In this document: positions 23,414 to 32,674 of the stretch, piece by piece
How the letters are laid out: each line of letters begins with the position of its first letter
How positions within the stretch are numbered: the first letter of the stretch is position 1
NCBI RefSeq assembly: GCF_038051945.1
Contig: NZ_CP150302.1
Coordinates: forward strand, 3,658,001-3,722,000
From: Paenibacillus sp. FSL H3-0469
GTDB lineage: Bacteria > Bacillota > Bacilli > Paenibacillales > Paenibacillaceae
Reading direction: 5' to 3'
DNA length: 64,000 nucleotides
Position numbers and translations under genes: made by a program
Notes under the pieces: generated by a model
The model's input: only the letters and a program-made list of their open reading frames with translations
Told to the model about the DNA's origin: nothing
Database searches by the model: none

Positions 23414-24175
23414 TTATCCCTGTTCTTGGCGGCGGCGGAGTACCTCGTACATGATTACACCCGCTGCCACCGAAGCATTCAGAGAGTTGATTTTTCCGGC
23501 CATCGGCAGCTTAAGCAGCACATCGCATTTCTCACGGATCAGGCGGCCCATCCCTTTATTCTCATTGCCAATCACCACGGCTACCGGTCCGGTGACAATA
23601 TCCGATCCGAACAGATTCTGATCGGTATCCACATCCGTGCCGACTACCCAGACTCCCAGCTCCTTCAGCCGGTCAATGGTCTGTCCGAGATTTGTTACGC
23701 GGGCCACGGGCACATATTCGACTGCACCAGCCGAGGTCTTGGATACGGTGGCAGTAATCTGCGCGGAGCGGCGCTTCGGCACAATGACTCCGTGCACACC
23801 TGTGCAGTCAGCCGTACGCAGGATAGACCCGAGGTTATGCGGATCTTCAATTTCGTCCAGCAGGAGCAGAAACGGCGGTTCTCCCATGGCTTCAGCAATT
23901 GCCAGAATATCAGCAACCTCCGTGTAGGCAAAAGGCGCCGCTTGCGCCACCACTCCCTGATGCTGAACGCCCGGTGCGAGCTGATCCAGCTTGCGCTTGT
24001 CCACATGCTGAATGACAATGCCCGCCTTGCGCGCTTCCGCAACGATTGGTGCGGTCAGGTGCTTTTGCGCAGTCTCGGCGATCCAGATTTTGTTGAGTGT
24101 CCGTCCCGCTCTAAGGGCTTCAAGCACCGAATGTTTGCCGGCCAGTATTTCTTCTTCCGTTCTCAATTCTTCCAT
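23414..24175 (-). CDS. rlmB: 23S rRNA (guanosine-2'-O)-methyltransferase RlmB (TrmH/SpoU family)
   Basis: 253 aa. It has an N-terminal substrate-binding domain (about 5-85) and a SPOUT knot with the three SpoU motifs: DPHNLGSILRTAD, VIGNENKGM and LPMAGKINSLNAS. By homology it methylates G2251 of 23S rRNA. It is part of cysS-mrnC-rlmB-rae1; the 24-nt gap to mrnC suggests one transcript. Confidence 0.93.
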   Translation of the reverse strand: MEELRTEEEILAGKHSVLEALRAGRTLNKIWIAETAQKHLTAPIVAEARKAGIVIQHVDKRKLDQLAPGVQHQGVVAQAAPFAYTEVADILAIAEAMGEPPFLLLLDEIEDPHNLGSILRTADCTGVHGVIVPKRRSAQITATVSKTSAGAVEYVPVARVTNLGQTIDRLKELGVWVVGTDVDTDQNLFGSDIVTGPVAVVIGNENKGMGRLIREKCDVLLKLPMAGKINSLNASVAAGVIMYEVLRRRQEQG

Positions 24176-24199
24176 TGTTTTATCTCCTGTTCTGTATAC

Positions 24200-24637
24200 T
24201 CACTTGGGGCGGTGCATCATATATTCGATACTGCTGTGAACAAGCTCCTGGATTCTCGCCTGCTGTCCGGTGTAATATAAATACCCGATCATGCATTCAA
24301 AAGCGGTGGCGTGGCGGTATTCCAGCACATCCGCATTTTTGGGAATGCTGCCGGATTTGGCGTTGCGTCCCCGCCGTACCACATCCTTCTCCTCCTCGGT
24401 GAGCACCGGGTCCAGAAAAGCAAGAATGGTGCTCTGCGCTTTGGCGGAGACCAGCCCGGTCGCTGACCGGTGCAGATGCTGGGGGCGCAGATTGGGCAGC
24501 GAGATCAGATACTGCCGGACTGCTACTTCGTAGATGGCATCTCCCGCATACGCAAGGACGATAGGCGGCAGCAAATGGGCCGGCTTGGAGGGTTCATACG
24601 GAAACCAGGCGCGGTTCAGATCAAACAGCCCGTTCAT
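24200..24637 (-). CDS. mrnC: Mini-ribonuclease III
   Basis: 145 aa RNase III catalytic domain without the dsRNA-binding domain, the Mini-III architecture. The active-site helix LAYAGDAIYEVAVRQYL is near residues 27-43, with the second acidic site around ECMIGYLYYTG. Mini-III trims the stalk of pre-23S rRNA; such a stalk is visible in this window (42096-42123 with 45295-45323). ATG overlaps the cysS stop (ATGA). Confidence 0.95.
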   Translation of the reverse strand: MNGLFDLNRAWFPYEPSKPAHLLPPIVLAYAGDAIYEVAVRQYLISLPNLRPQHLHRSATGLVSAKAQSTILAFLDPVLTEEEKDVVRRGRNAKSGSIPKNADVLEYRHATAFECMIGYLYYTGQQARIQELVHSSIEYMMHRPK

Positions 24638-26040
24638 TTACGCCGCCACCGCATTCCCTGTGGAGTATCTTCCAGCAGAATCCCGAGCGCGTTCAGTTCA
24701 TCGCGGATTTCATCCGACCGGCTCCAGTTCTTATTCTTGCGCGCTTCCGCACGCTCCGCAATCAGGCGTTCCACCTCTTCGCTCGCCACTTCTTCCTCTG
24801 CCTCTACCGTTAGGCGAAGCACCGCATTCATCTCGGCAAAAGCCTTCAGCAGCACGGCGAAATCAGCCGGATTCGCCTCAGGATCAGCAAGCGTAAGGTT
24901 CGCCAGGCTCACCCAGTCGAACACCGCCGTAATAGCATCCGGCGTATTGAAATCGTCCTGCATCCGGGCATGGAAGTTGCTAAGGATAGCGGTCAGCCGC
25001 TCCGTAACCTGCAGACTTGCCTCACCCTCTGTCCCCTCCGCCGCCAGCTCAAGGCGGTGCTTCACATTGCCTTCGGCCAGAGCGATCCGCTCTACGCTTT
25101 TCTCAGCAGACAGCAGTGCCTCCTCTGTGAAGTTCAGCGGATTACGGTAATGGCTGGATAGCATAAAGTAACGGATAGCCCCCTGCTTGAACCGCGCACG
25201 GATATCCTTCACGAGTAGACCGTTCCCGAGCGACTTTGACATTTTCTCATCGCCGATATTCAGAAAAGCATTATGCATCCAGTAATTCGACAACGGTTCA
25301 CCCGTCAGCGCTTCAGTCTGGGCACATTCGCATTCATGATGCGGGAATTTCAGATCCTCTCCGCCGCCGTGAATGTCGATCGTCGTCCCCAAATATTCGC
25401 GCACCATCGCCGAGCATTCAATATGCCAGCCGGGACGGCCCTCTCCCCATGGACTGGACCAGTGTACTTCGCCCGGCTTGGCTGCCTTCCAGAGTACGAA
25501 ATCCTCCTGGTTTTCCTTGCGCGAATCCACCTCGACACGGATACCGAAGCGCAGCTCCTCCAGATTCTGGCGGGACAGCTTGCCGTAATTGGCAAATTTG
25601 CCGGTACGGTAATACACATCTCCACCGTTCTCATACGCATAGCCTTTGTCTTCAAGCTCCTTAATGAACTCGATAATCGTATCCATGCTCTCCGTAACAC
25701 GCGGATTCAACGTCGCCGGCTTCACGCCAAGCCCCGCCAGATCCTCCTGGTAGGCGGCAATGAACATTTCCGCAACCTCGGCTACGGTGATGTTCAGCTC
25801 CTCTGCTTTGCGGATCATTTTATCATCCACATCGGTGAAATTCGTCAGATAGCGGACCTCATTCCCAAGCGCCTCCAGGTAGTTGCGCACCATGTCAAAA
25901 ACGATGACTGGTCTTGCATTCCCGATATGCATATAGCCGTAAACCGTGGGTCCGCAGACGTACATCTTCACCTTATCCGGCTCCTGCGGTACAAATTCTT
26001 CCTTCGTGCGCGTCATTGTATTGTAAATGTGCAAAGCCAT
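24634..26040 (-). CDS. cysS: cysteinyl-tRNA synthetase
   Basis: 468 aa class I synthetase. The N-terminus has CGPTVYGYMHIGNAR (HIGH motif), the catalytic zinc region HHECECAQTEA and KMSKSLGN. The anticodon-binding DALR-like helical domain follows. It is downstream of cysE and the Cys-type T-box, so charging capacity and cysteine synthesis are co-regulated. Confidence 0.98.
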   Translation of the reverse strand: MALHIYNTMTRTKEEFVPQEPDKVKMYVCGPTVYGYMHIGNARPVIVFDMVRNYLEALGNEVRYLTNFTDVDDKMIRKAEELNITVAEVAEMFIAAYQEDLAGLGVKPATLNPRVTESMDTIIEFIKELEDKGYAYENGGDVYYRTGKFANYGKLSRQNLEELRFGIRVEVDSRKENQEDFVLWKAAKPGEVHWSSPWGEGRPGWHIECSAMVREYLGTTIDIHGGGEDLKFPHHECECAQTEALTGEPLSNYWMHNAFLNIGDEKMSKSLGNGLLVKDIRARFKQGAIRYFMLSSHYRNPLNFTEEALLSAEKSVERIALAEGNVKHRLELAAEGTEGEASLQVTERLTAILSNFHARMQDDFNTPDAITAVFDWVSLANLTLADPEANPADFAVLLKAFAEMNAVLRLTVEAEEEVASEEVERLIAERAEARKNKNWSRSDEIRDELNALGILLEDTPQGMRWRRK

Positions 26041-26091
26041 TCTTGTCCCAACCCTTTCTATTGTCCCCGGATTCCTGAAATGCCGGTGCTC

Positions 26092-26784
26092 TTAAATTTC
26101 GTAATCGCCGATATATTGCTGGCTTTCGAGCCGCCGCTGTTCCTGCTTCTGCTTATCTTCAGCACCCATCTGTTCTCTTAGCTCCTCGATTTCCTTCTGC
26201 AGGAACTTGAGGGAATCAATCAGCGGGTCTGGCATCTTGGTATGATCCAGCCGGTCGGATACACGCTCCCCGTTACGTTTGACCACACGCCCGGGATTGC
26301 CGACTACCGTACTGTTGTTAGGCACTTCACGCAGCACGACTGCGTTAGAGCCGATATTAGAATTATCGCCGATTCGGAAGGAACCCAGTACTTTGGCACC
26401 AGAGCCGATGACTACATTATTGCCGACGGTAGGGTGACGCTTGCCCTTCTCTTTGCCGGTTCCCCCAAGTGTAACGCCCTGATAGATAATAACATCATCG
26501 CCAATCTCACAGGTCTCACCAATGACAATACCCATTCCGTGGTCAATAAACAACCGGCTGCCGATAACCGCGCCCGGATGAATCTCCACTCCCGTCATGA
26601 ACCGGCTCATCTGCGAGACCATGCGTGCCAAGGTAAACCAGCGGCGTTTGTAAAAAGAGTGGGCCATCCGGTGTGCCCATATCGCGTGAAGCCCGGCGTA
26701 GGTGAAGACGACCTCGAACCTGCTGCGGGCGGCGGGATCATTGTCGAATACTGCCCGAATGTCCGACTTGATATGCTTAAACAT
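26092..26784 (-). CDS. cysE: serine O-acetyltransferase
   Basis: 230 aa. It makes O-acetylserine from serine and acetyl-CoA, the first step of cysteine synthesis. An alpha-helical N-terminal part is followed by left-handed beta-helix hexapeptide repeats (about 65-165), with the catalytic IDHGMGIVIGET and GVTLGGTGKEKGKRHPT. A charged, coiled-coil-like C-terminal tail (LQKEIEELREQ) extends beyond the core. ATG 26784 follows GAGGAG. Controlled by the T-box upstream. Confidence 0.96.
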   Translation of the reverse strand: MFKHIKSDIRAVFDNDPAARSRFEVVFTYAGLHAIWAHRMAHSFYKRRWFTLARMVSQMSRFMTGVEIHPGAVIGSRLFIDHGMGIVIGETCEIGDDVIIYQGVTLGGTGKEKGKRHPTVGNNVVIGSGAKVLGSFRIGDNSNIGSNAVVLREVPNNSTVVGNPGRVVKRNGERVSDRLDHTKMPDPLIDSLKFLQKEIEELREQMGAEDKQKQEQRRLESQQYIGDYEI

Positions 26785-26820
26785 CACGGCTCTCCTCTTC
26801 TCTGAGATGCTATATTTCAA

Positions 26821-26857
26821 CAAAAAACGCCCCTGCAGCATGATAGCTGCAGAGACG
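26821..26857 (-). terminator. T-box terminator before cysE
   Basis: Minus strand CGTCTCTGCAGC pairs with GCTGCAGGGGCG around TATCAT, followed by a T-run. The 5' arm overlaps the antiterminator region that contains the T-box sequence, as needed for a tRNA-controlled switch. Confidence 0.9.
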
Positions 26858-27140
26858 TTTAACCGCGGTCCCACTCTGCTTGAACATTCGAATACGTGAG
26901 AGCTGTTAAACTTCGCAGCCCCTATATCCGGTGTTCCTCTTGGTGTCTGTAACGGCGACTGCCCGGCACAGTCTACAGCCCCGCACAGGGACATTCAACC
27001 ATGCAGCTCACAGGTGCATTTTCAGCGGCAGACAAATGAATAACTCCCAGCCTTCAAGGGCATTCGCCCTTAAGCGGTTATTCTCTCTGGCAATTGTCCG
27101 GATACGCCTACTTTTCCTGATCCCAGCTATTCTTAATATT
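26858..27140 (-). promoter_or_regulatory. T-box riboswitch for cysE-cysS (probably tRNA-Cys)
   Basis: The conserved T-box AGAGTGGGACCGCGGTT lies at 26877-26861, just before the terminator. Upstream is a structured stem I region with an AGAGAG motif and GAATAAC/GTTATTC arms. Two TGC (Cys) triplets are candidates for the specifier, at 27005-27003 and in a GAAAATGCACC context about 10 nt upstream. The exact one cannot be set without folding. In Bacillus the cysES operon is known to be tRNA-Cys controlled. Confidence 0.88.
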
Positions 27141-27145
27141 CTTCT

Positions 27146-27174
27146 ATCTTAGCGAAAAGACACAGAACTGACAA
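27146..27174 (-). promoter_or_regulatory. promoter of the T-box transcript
   Basis: Minus strand TTGTCA (27174-27169), 17-bp spacer, TAAGAT (27151-27146), between gltX and the T-box. It drives the cysE-cysS-mrnC-rlmB-rae1 run. Confidence 0.7.
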
Positions 27175-27202
27175 GGGTCTTCTCCCCTTGTATGTCCCTG
27201 CT

Positions 27203-28666
27203 CTAAGCGCCTTTGATTTGTGATTTCAGGCGTTCTATCACCCGGCTGCGGCCGAGCAGCGCAATCGTTGCATTCAAGTCACGGCCATGCATCTGTCCGG
27301 TAAGAGCGACACGAATCGGCATAAACAGCGCTTTGCCTTTGTGTCCGGTCTCCTTCTGCACTTCCTTGATCAGAACAGCCATATGCGGAGCGCTGAAGTC
27401 TTCGGCAGCCTCCACTTTGGCCAAAAATGCGGACAGCACTTCGGGAACCTGGGCTTCGGCAAGCACCCCTGCCGCTTCGGTCTCCAGCTCCAAAGACTTG
27501 CGGAAGAATAGCTCGGAGAGCGCGACAATATCCGATGCGGCTGTCATTTGCTCCTGGTACAACGCAACCAGGCTCTCCGCCCAGCTCTGCTGCTCCTCAC
27601 TGAGCGCCTCAGGCAGACGGCCCGCCTTCTGCAAATGAGGAATCGCGAGTGCCGCAATCCGCTTAGGATCGGCATGCTTGATATAGTGATTGTTCAGATG
27701 CGCCAGCTTGTTCGTATCGAACACTGCCGGGCTTTTCGACAAGCGGTCTGCCGTAAAGATCGAGATCAGCTCTTCCTTGGTGAAAATCTCTTCTTCTCCC
27801 TCAGGCGACCAGCCCAGCAGGGTGATGAAGTTGAACAGAGCTTCCGGCAGGTAGCCCAGCTGATCGTACTGTTCAATAAACTGAATGATCGATTCATTCC
27901 GTTTACTCAGCTTCTTATGGTCATCGCCGACAATCAGCGTCATATGGCCAAAGAGCGGAGCCTCCCAGCCCAGTGCCTCATAAATCATGAGCTGGCGCGG
28001 GGTATTGGAGATATGATCTTCTCCGCGCAGCACATGGGAGATAGCCATCAGATGGTCGTCCACCGCTACGGCGAAGTTATAGGTCGGAATACCGTCCTTC
28101 TTCACGATGACGAAGTCGCCCATTTCTTTGCTGTTGAACGAAATGCTGCCTTTTACGATATCATTGAAGGTATAAGTGCGGTCTTCCGGCACGAGAAAAC
28201 GGATGCTGGCCACGCGGCCCTCCGCCTCAAAGGCCAGGCGCTGCTCCTCGGTCAGGTTACGGTGTTTGCCGGAATAACGCGGGGTTTCGCCGCGTGCCGT
28301 CTGCTCCTCGCGTTCGGCCTCCAGCTCTTCCTCTGTGCAATAGCAGCGGTAAGCCAGGCCGCGGTCCAGCATATCCTGCCAGTAGACACGGTATAGATCC
28401 AGACGCTCAGTCTGGCGGTAAGGCCCGTATTCGCCCCCAACATCCACACTTTCATCCCAATCGATTCCCAGCCACTTCAGATACTTCAGCTGGCTCTCTT
28501 CCCCTTCTGCAATGTTGCGTTTAAGATCCGTATCTTCAATCCGGATAATGAATTTGCCGCCCAGATTGCGGGCGAACAGATAATTAAACAAGGCTGTTCT
28601 GGCATTTCCGATATGTAAATGTCCCGTAGGGCTCGGTGCGTAACGCACCCGAACTTGATCCGCCAT
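27203..28666 (-). CDS. gltX: glutamyl-tRNA synthetase
   Basis: 487 aa class I enzyme. [13 protein letters not shown] (HIGH) is at residues 11-23 and KLSKRNES is the KMSKS-equivalent loop near 254. In most Bacillota this enzyme also charges tRNA-Gln with Glu for later amidation. It lies between ispF and cysE as in Bacillus. ATG 28666 has GGAGGGAAACCC upstream. Confidence 0.97.
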   Translation of the reverse strand: MADQVRVRYAPSPTGHLHIGNARTALFNYLFARNLGGKFIIRIEDTDLKRNIAEGEESQLKYLKWLGIDWDESVDVGGEYGPYRQTERLDLYRVYWQDMLDRGLAYRCYCTEEELEAEREEQTARGETPRYSGKHRNLTEEQRLAFEAEGRVASIRFLVPEDRTYTFNDIVKGSISFNSKEMGDFVIVKKDGIPTYNFAVAVDDHLMAISHVLRGEDHISNTPRQLMIYEALGWEAPLFGHMTLIVGDDHKKLSKRNESIIQFIEQYDQLGYLPEALFNFITLLGWSPEGEEEIFTKEELISIFTADRLSKSPAVFDTNKLAHLNNHYIKHADPKRIAALAIPHLQKAGRLPEALSEEQQSWAESLVALYQEQMTAASDIVALSELFFRKSLELETEAAGVLAEAQVPEVLSAFLAKVEAAEDFSAPHMAVLIKEVQKETGHKGKALFMPIRVALTGQMHGRDLNATIALLGRSRVIERLKSQIKGA

Positions 28667-28724
28667 GGGTTTCCCTCCGCTTCATAATGGTTAAAATTAG
28701 GCATTTCCTTAAGCTAAAGCCATC

Positions 28725-29213
28725 TCACGATGATATCACATCTTGCAGCAGACAAACAATAGATTGGGCGGCAATTCCTTCTCCGCGCCCTGCGAAGCCA
28801 AGCTGCTCAGTCGTTGTTGCTTTTACATTCACCTTCGATACGTCAGCGTTCAGCGTGCGGGCAATAATCTCCGTCATCTGCGGAATATAAGGTGCCATCT
28901 TCGGTTTTTGCGCAATGATAGTTGAATCGATATTCCCCAGCCGGTATCCGCGCTCACGCGCAAGTGCCCATACCTGCTCCAGCAGCTTCAAGCTGTCTGC
29001 ATCCTTGAAGGCCGGATCGGTATCGGGAAAATGTCTGCCGATATCCCCAAGGCCCAGTGCTCCCAGTATAGCGTCGGTTACAGCATGCAGCAGCACATCC
29101 GCATCGGAATGCCCCAGCAGCCCCTTCTCATAAGGAATCGTCACTCCGCCGATAATACACGGCCTTCCCTCGACCAGCTGGTGTACGTCAAATCCTTGTC
29201 CTACAGCAATCAT
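28725..29213 (-). CDS. ispF: 2-C-methyl-D-erythritol 2,4-cyclodiphosphate synthase
   Basis: 162 aa. It catalyses the cyclisation step of the MEP isoprenoid pathway. The metal-binding GFDVHQL (residues 7-13) and [11 protein letters not shown] (about 33-43) are intact. Its ATG overlaps the ispD stop by 4 nt, so the two are translationally coupled. Confidence 0.97.
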   Translation of the reverse strand: MIAVGQGFDVHQLVEGRPCIIGGVTIPYEKGLLGHSDADVLLHAVTDAILGALGLGDIGRHFPDTDPAFKDADSLKLLEQVWALARERGYRLGNIDSTIIAQKPKMAPYIPQMTEIIARTLNADVSKVNVKATTTEQLGFAGRGEGIAAQSIVCLLQDVISS

Positions 29214-29908
29214 CTGTGTTCCTCTCCCCTGCTTCTTACTGTGAATTCAGCGAAATCCAGGTCCTCCGGCGTCGTGATCTTAATATTCTTGTAGCTGCCT
29301 TCTACAACTGACACGGTAATGCCGCTGCGTTCCGCCAGACTGGAATCATCTGTACCAAGAAAACCGTCCCGCTCTGCCTGCTCATAGGCCGACAGCAGAT
29401 CGGACAAACGAAAAGTCTGCGGGGTCTGAATCGCCCACAGACTTCGCCGGTCCGGCGTTGACAGCACCTTGCCTTCACTGTCTACCTGCTTAATCGTATC
29501 CTTAACCGGTACTGCAAGCACCGACGCTCCGGCGGACTGCGCCCGCTCGTAGCAAGCCTCTATCTCACTATCCTGCACGAATGGCCGTACCCCGTCATGA
29601 ACCATGACCCAATGGGTCTTAAGTTCCTCCAGTCCGCGGCGAACCGAATGCTGGCGCTCCGTCCCTCCGGGAATGACTGCAACCACCTTATCCAGCTTGA
29701 AGGCTTGTACCCATTGCTTACAGCGCTGCACACCCGCTTCCCCGGTGACAAGCACAATCTCGGAGATCAGCTTATGCCGCTGGAACACCTCCAGGGTATG
29801 CACGATAATCGGCTTGCCCTGCAGCAGCAAATATTGCTTGCTCTCTGCCGTTCCCATCCGGGTTCCTCTGCCTGCCGCTACGATAACGACGCCAACACTG
29901 TTTGACAT
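29210..29908 (-). CDS. ispD: 2-C-methyl-D-erythritol 4-phosphate cytidylyltransferase
   Basis: 232 aa nucleotidyltransferase of the MEP pathway. AAGRGTRMG near residue 11 is the CTP-binding loop, and [10 protein letters not shown] is the second conserved block. ATG 29908 lies 8 nt after AGGAG; the open frame extends 45 codons upstream without similarity. Coupled to ispF. Confidence 0.96.
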   Translation of the reverse strand: MSNSVGVVIVAAGRGTRMGTAESKQYLLLQGKPIIVHTLEVFQRHKLISEIVLVTGEAGVQRCKQWVQAFKLDKVVAVIPGGTERQHSVRRGLEELKTHWVMVHDGVRPFVQDSEIEACYERAQSAGASVLAVPVKDTIKQVDSEGKVLSTPDRRSLWAIQTPQTFRLSDLLSAYEQAERDGFLGTDDSSLAERSGITVSVVEGSYKNIKITTPEDLDFAEFTVRSRGEEHR

Positions 29909-30008
29909 GCTTTCGGCTCCTGTCTTTCTTTCACGTATACTCCCATCATAACGTGTTTGGCTGGCATTTCCAAGCCCGAAAGGACACTGCCGGAAGCCTT
30001 GACTGAAC

Positions 30009-31097
30009 TTATTGTGCTTTTTCCAGAAGCTTCGGTTTGGCAAAAATCATCCGTCCTGCCGATGTCTGCAGCACGCTCGTCACCAGAACCTCCATCGTAG
30101 TGCCGATATAATCCCGGCCGCCCTCCACCACAATCATCGTGCCATCGTCCAGATAGGCTACGCCTTGTCCATGCTCTTTGCCGTCCTTAATGACCTGAAC
30201 AATGATCTCTTCGCCCGGCAGAACCACCGGCTTCACTGCATTTGCCAAGTCATTAATATTCAGCACCGACACACCCTGCAGCTCACACACCTTGTTAAGG
30301 TTGAAGTCGTTGGTAACGACCTTGCCGTGCAGTACTTTCGCCAGCTTGACCAGCTTGCTGTCCACTTCCGAGATCTCCTCGAAATCCCCTTCATAGATCA
30401 GCACCTTGACGTCCAGTTCCTTCTGAATCTTATTTAGAATATCGAGCCCTCTGCGCCCGCGGTTACGCTTCAGCAGATCCGATGAATCCGCAATATGCTG
30501 CAGCTCCTCCAGTACGAACTCAGGAATAACAATCGTGCCTTCGATGAAGCCCGTTTTACAGATGTCTGCAATCCGCCCGTCAATAATCACACTGGTATCG
30601 AGGATTTTATGCTCCTGAGTTCCACGCTCCTCAGGTTCAGCAGCGCGTGCCCAGCGTCCGGTGTTCCAGAGCGAAGCCAGCTCCTCCTTCTTTTCCAGCC
30701 CGATCCGCAGGCCCATATAACCCAGAGCAAGCGTAGCAGCTACCTGCAGCAGCTCCCCTGCTTTGCCCAGCCAGGACATAGCGGGGTACAGCAGCAGAGA
30801 CAGCAGCAGACCTCCCGTAAGCCCTGCTGCGCCTGCAGCAAGCTCATTCATCGGGATACCCGAGCAATACGCAACCATCTCCCGCAGCTTTGAACTTGCC
30901 CATTCCGCGCATAAAGTCCCCGCAATCAGAAAAATAATGGCACCCAGCACCGCAAACAAAATACTTCCTTCCATAGGCAAGCTATCCTCCAGTTTCCCAA
31001 GGCCTACCGGGAACCCTCTTTCTGCCGCGTGATATAGCGAATAACCGGACCAGGCTCCACAACACCCGGCAAGTATTAAAACAAACTTTTTCCACAT
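30009..31097 (-). CDS. PIN/TRAM membrane protein YacL
   Basis: 362 aa. Four hydrophobic segments are in the first about 135 residues, then a PIN nuclease-like domain (LDTSVIIDGRIADI near 165, acidic residues in VVTNDFNLN), then a C-terminal TRAM domain (PVVLPGEEIIVQV to the end). It matches B. subtilis YacL, which also lies before ispD. The start at 31097 follows AAGGAGG by 9 nt; an ATG 8 codons upstream also has GAGG before it. Confidence 0.88.
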   Translation of the reverse strand: MWKKFVLILAGCCGAWSGYSLYHAAERGFPVGLGKLEDSLPMEGSILFAVLGAIIFLIAGTLCAEWASSKLREMVAYCSGIPMNELAAGAAGLTGGLLLSLLLYPAMSWLGKAGELLQVAATLALGYMGLRIGLEKKEELASLWNTGRWARAAEPEERGTQEHKILDTSVIIDGRIADICKTGFIEGTIVIPEFVLEELQHIADSSDLLKRNRGRRGLDILNKIQKELDVKVLIYEGDFEEISEVDSKLVKLAKVLHGKVVTNDFNLNKVCELQGVSVLNINDLANAVKPVVLPGEEIIVQVIKDGKEHGQGVAYLDDGTMIVVEGGRDYIGTTMEVLVTSVLQTSAGRMIFAKPKLLEKAQ

Positions 31098-31245
31098 AAC
31101 CTCGCACCTCCTTTTATTCATCCATCAATCCTCTATACCTCACCAGTATGTTCCAATTTTTAGGACAATAATCCGAGGGAACGTTATTTTTTCTGCAAGC
31201 CCGGAATTTCCATTGGACTCTGTTGCCGTAAACTGCTATTCCTGG

Positions 31246-31275
31246 TTGAAAATGAGGGAGGCCCTGGCATATAAT
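31246..31275 (+). promoter_or_regulatory. SigA promoter for the orphan plus-strand gene
   Basis: TTGAAA (31246-31251), 18-bp spacer, TATAAT (31270-31275). A near-consensus promoter 33 nt before the ATG at 31308. Confidence 0.75.
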
Positions 31276-31307
31276 GAACTCAATTCGAACCCAGGGGTGA
31301 ATGGAAA

Positions 31308-31703
31308 ATGAGCGCACCAAGTTTACAGGCCTTTCAGGATCAAGTCTCCGAACTGCTGCTCCGTCACCGTAGTCTTCTGGATGTCATGTCCAAGAATGGA
31401 CAGAGCAGTGCTTCCGTCAACCGGGCCGTCGTCAAAGCCATTACCGAATGCGGCTGCATTCAGCTGCATGCCACCAAGCAGGTCTTCGAGCCCACTCTAG
31501 GACTTGAGCAAGCCAAAGAGCTTGCCGGGACTCATCTGGCAGGAGAGCTGTGTGAGAACTGCCGGGAGGTCATTGGCTCCGAGCTGGGCCGAGAGCTGTT
31601 CTACATGTCTGCACTCTGCAATTTGCTTGCTATCAACATGGACGAGGTTGTCGCCAAGGAATCGCAGAAATGCGCAACACTCGGGTTGTTCAACTTGTCC
31701 TGA
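31308..31703 (+). CDS. conserved hypothetical protein with MazG-like C-terminus
   Basis: 131 aa, family not recognised with certainty. An N-terminal helical half (about 1-45) is followed by C48-x-C50 and C82-x2-C85. The C-terminus (SELGRELFYMSALCNLLAINMDEVVAKESQKC) resembles the last two helices of MazG-type nucleotide pyrophosphohydrolases, though the usual acidic metal ligand is Arg here. It stands alone, opposite to all neighbours between yacL and pssA, with its own promoter and a shared terminator. ATG 31308 follows AGGGGTGA. Confidence 0.7.
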   Translation: MSAPSLQAFQDQVSELLLRHRSLLDVMSKNGQSSASVNRAVVKAITECGCIQLHATKQVFEPTLGLEQAKELAGTHLAGELCENCREVIGSELGRELFYMSALCNLLAINMDEVVAKESQKCATLGLFNLS

Positions 31704-31784
31704 GCAGACCGTCCGTGCTCTCCTTCATCCATTCCGCCAGCTCCGAAGGCCAGTATTCCGTATACTTCCCTTCCCGCAGGCAGC

Positions 31785-31832
31785 AAAAAGGCATTGCACT
31801 CTCCTGATATTCAGGAAAGGCAATGCCTTTTG
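31785..31832. terminator. bidirectional terminator between the orphan gene and pssA
   Basis: AAAAAGGCATTGC (31785-31797) pairs with GCAATGCCTTTT (31820-31831), with a loop that itself folds (CTCCTGATATTCAGGA). A-run on one side and T-run on the other fit termination in both directions. Confidence 0.85.
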
Positions 31833-31872
31833 TACTTACCGGTCTATGAATGAAATAAGTTCTGAAGAAGAG

Positions 31873-32610
31873 CTAACCGTTCTTGGAATGATATACCTTA
31901 TCTTCCGCGCGTCTTCTGCGGCGGCGTTGCCGCCGGACCTTAAATAATCCTAAGCTCTGTCTAAAGCCATACAAGGCATACAGCGCCAGCAGTCCAAAGA
32001 TCAGCTTGGCAATCTGTTCAGGGAAGACCACCGCAACAGCTACAGCGATCACGATAACTACAGGTGCGCCTATAACCGCTTTTTTGGGAAAACCGATCTT
32101 CTTGAAATTGGGATACTTCACTGTGCTGACCATCAGATACGACAGCAGGAGAGTAGCCACAATCATGAATGGTGCAGATACATCCTTATGGAAAAGTGCA
32201 AGAGTGGCCAGAACACCACCCGCAGCAGGAATCGGCAATCCTACGAAATATCCCGGAATCCCCGGGCGGACATTGAACCGGGCCAGACGCAAGGCTCCGA
32301 ATACAGGGAAGATCGCTGTGACCGTCCACCCCAGTGCAGGATTCAGCTCCTGCAGACTTGTTAAATACATAATCAGCGCAGGTGCGACTCCAAACGAAAC
32401 TACATCAGATAAAGAATCCAGCTCCTTGCCGAATTCACTTTCACATTTCAGCGCACGGGCCATACGGCCATCCAGCCCATCGAGCAGCATCGCGATAATC
32501 ACCATGATAGCGGCCATGCTCAGCTTACCGTCAAACGCCATCATGATACCAAACATTCCAAGCATCAGATTACCAATCGTAAAAAGACTTGGAATTGATT
32601 TTTGTATCAT
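31873..32610 (-). CDS. pssA: CDP-diacylglycerol-serine O-phosphatidyltransferase
   Basis: 245 aa integral membrane enzyme that makes phosphatidylserine, the precursor of phosphatidylethanolamine. The CDP-alcohol phosphotransferase signature is complete: DGLDGRMAR followed by EFGKELDSLSD (about 44-70). Several hydrophobic helices follow, and the C-terminus ends in an Arg-rich cytoplasmic tail (RRQRRRRRRAED). It follows disA by 64 nt and ends at the terminator at 31785. Confidence 0.93.
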   Translation of the reverse strand: MIQKSIPSLFTIGNLMLGMFGIMMAFDGKLSMAAIMVIIAMLLDGLDGRMARALKCESEFGKELDSLSDVVSFGVAPALIMYLTSLQELNPALGWTVTAIFPVFGALRLARFNVRPGIPGYFVGLPIPAAGGVLATLALFHKDVSAPFMIVATLLLSYLMVSTVKYPNFKKIGFPKKAVIGAPVVIVIAVAVAVVFPEQIAKLIFGLLALYALYGFRQSLGLFKVRRQRRRRRRAEDKVYHSKNG

Positions 32611-32674
32611 TTCTTCACCTCAATTTTCCTACTTGTACTGCATGGGACTGCAACATTACGTGATTGTATGGTAT

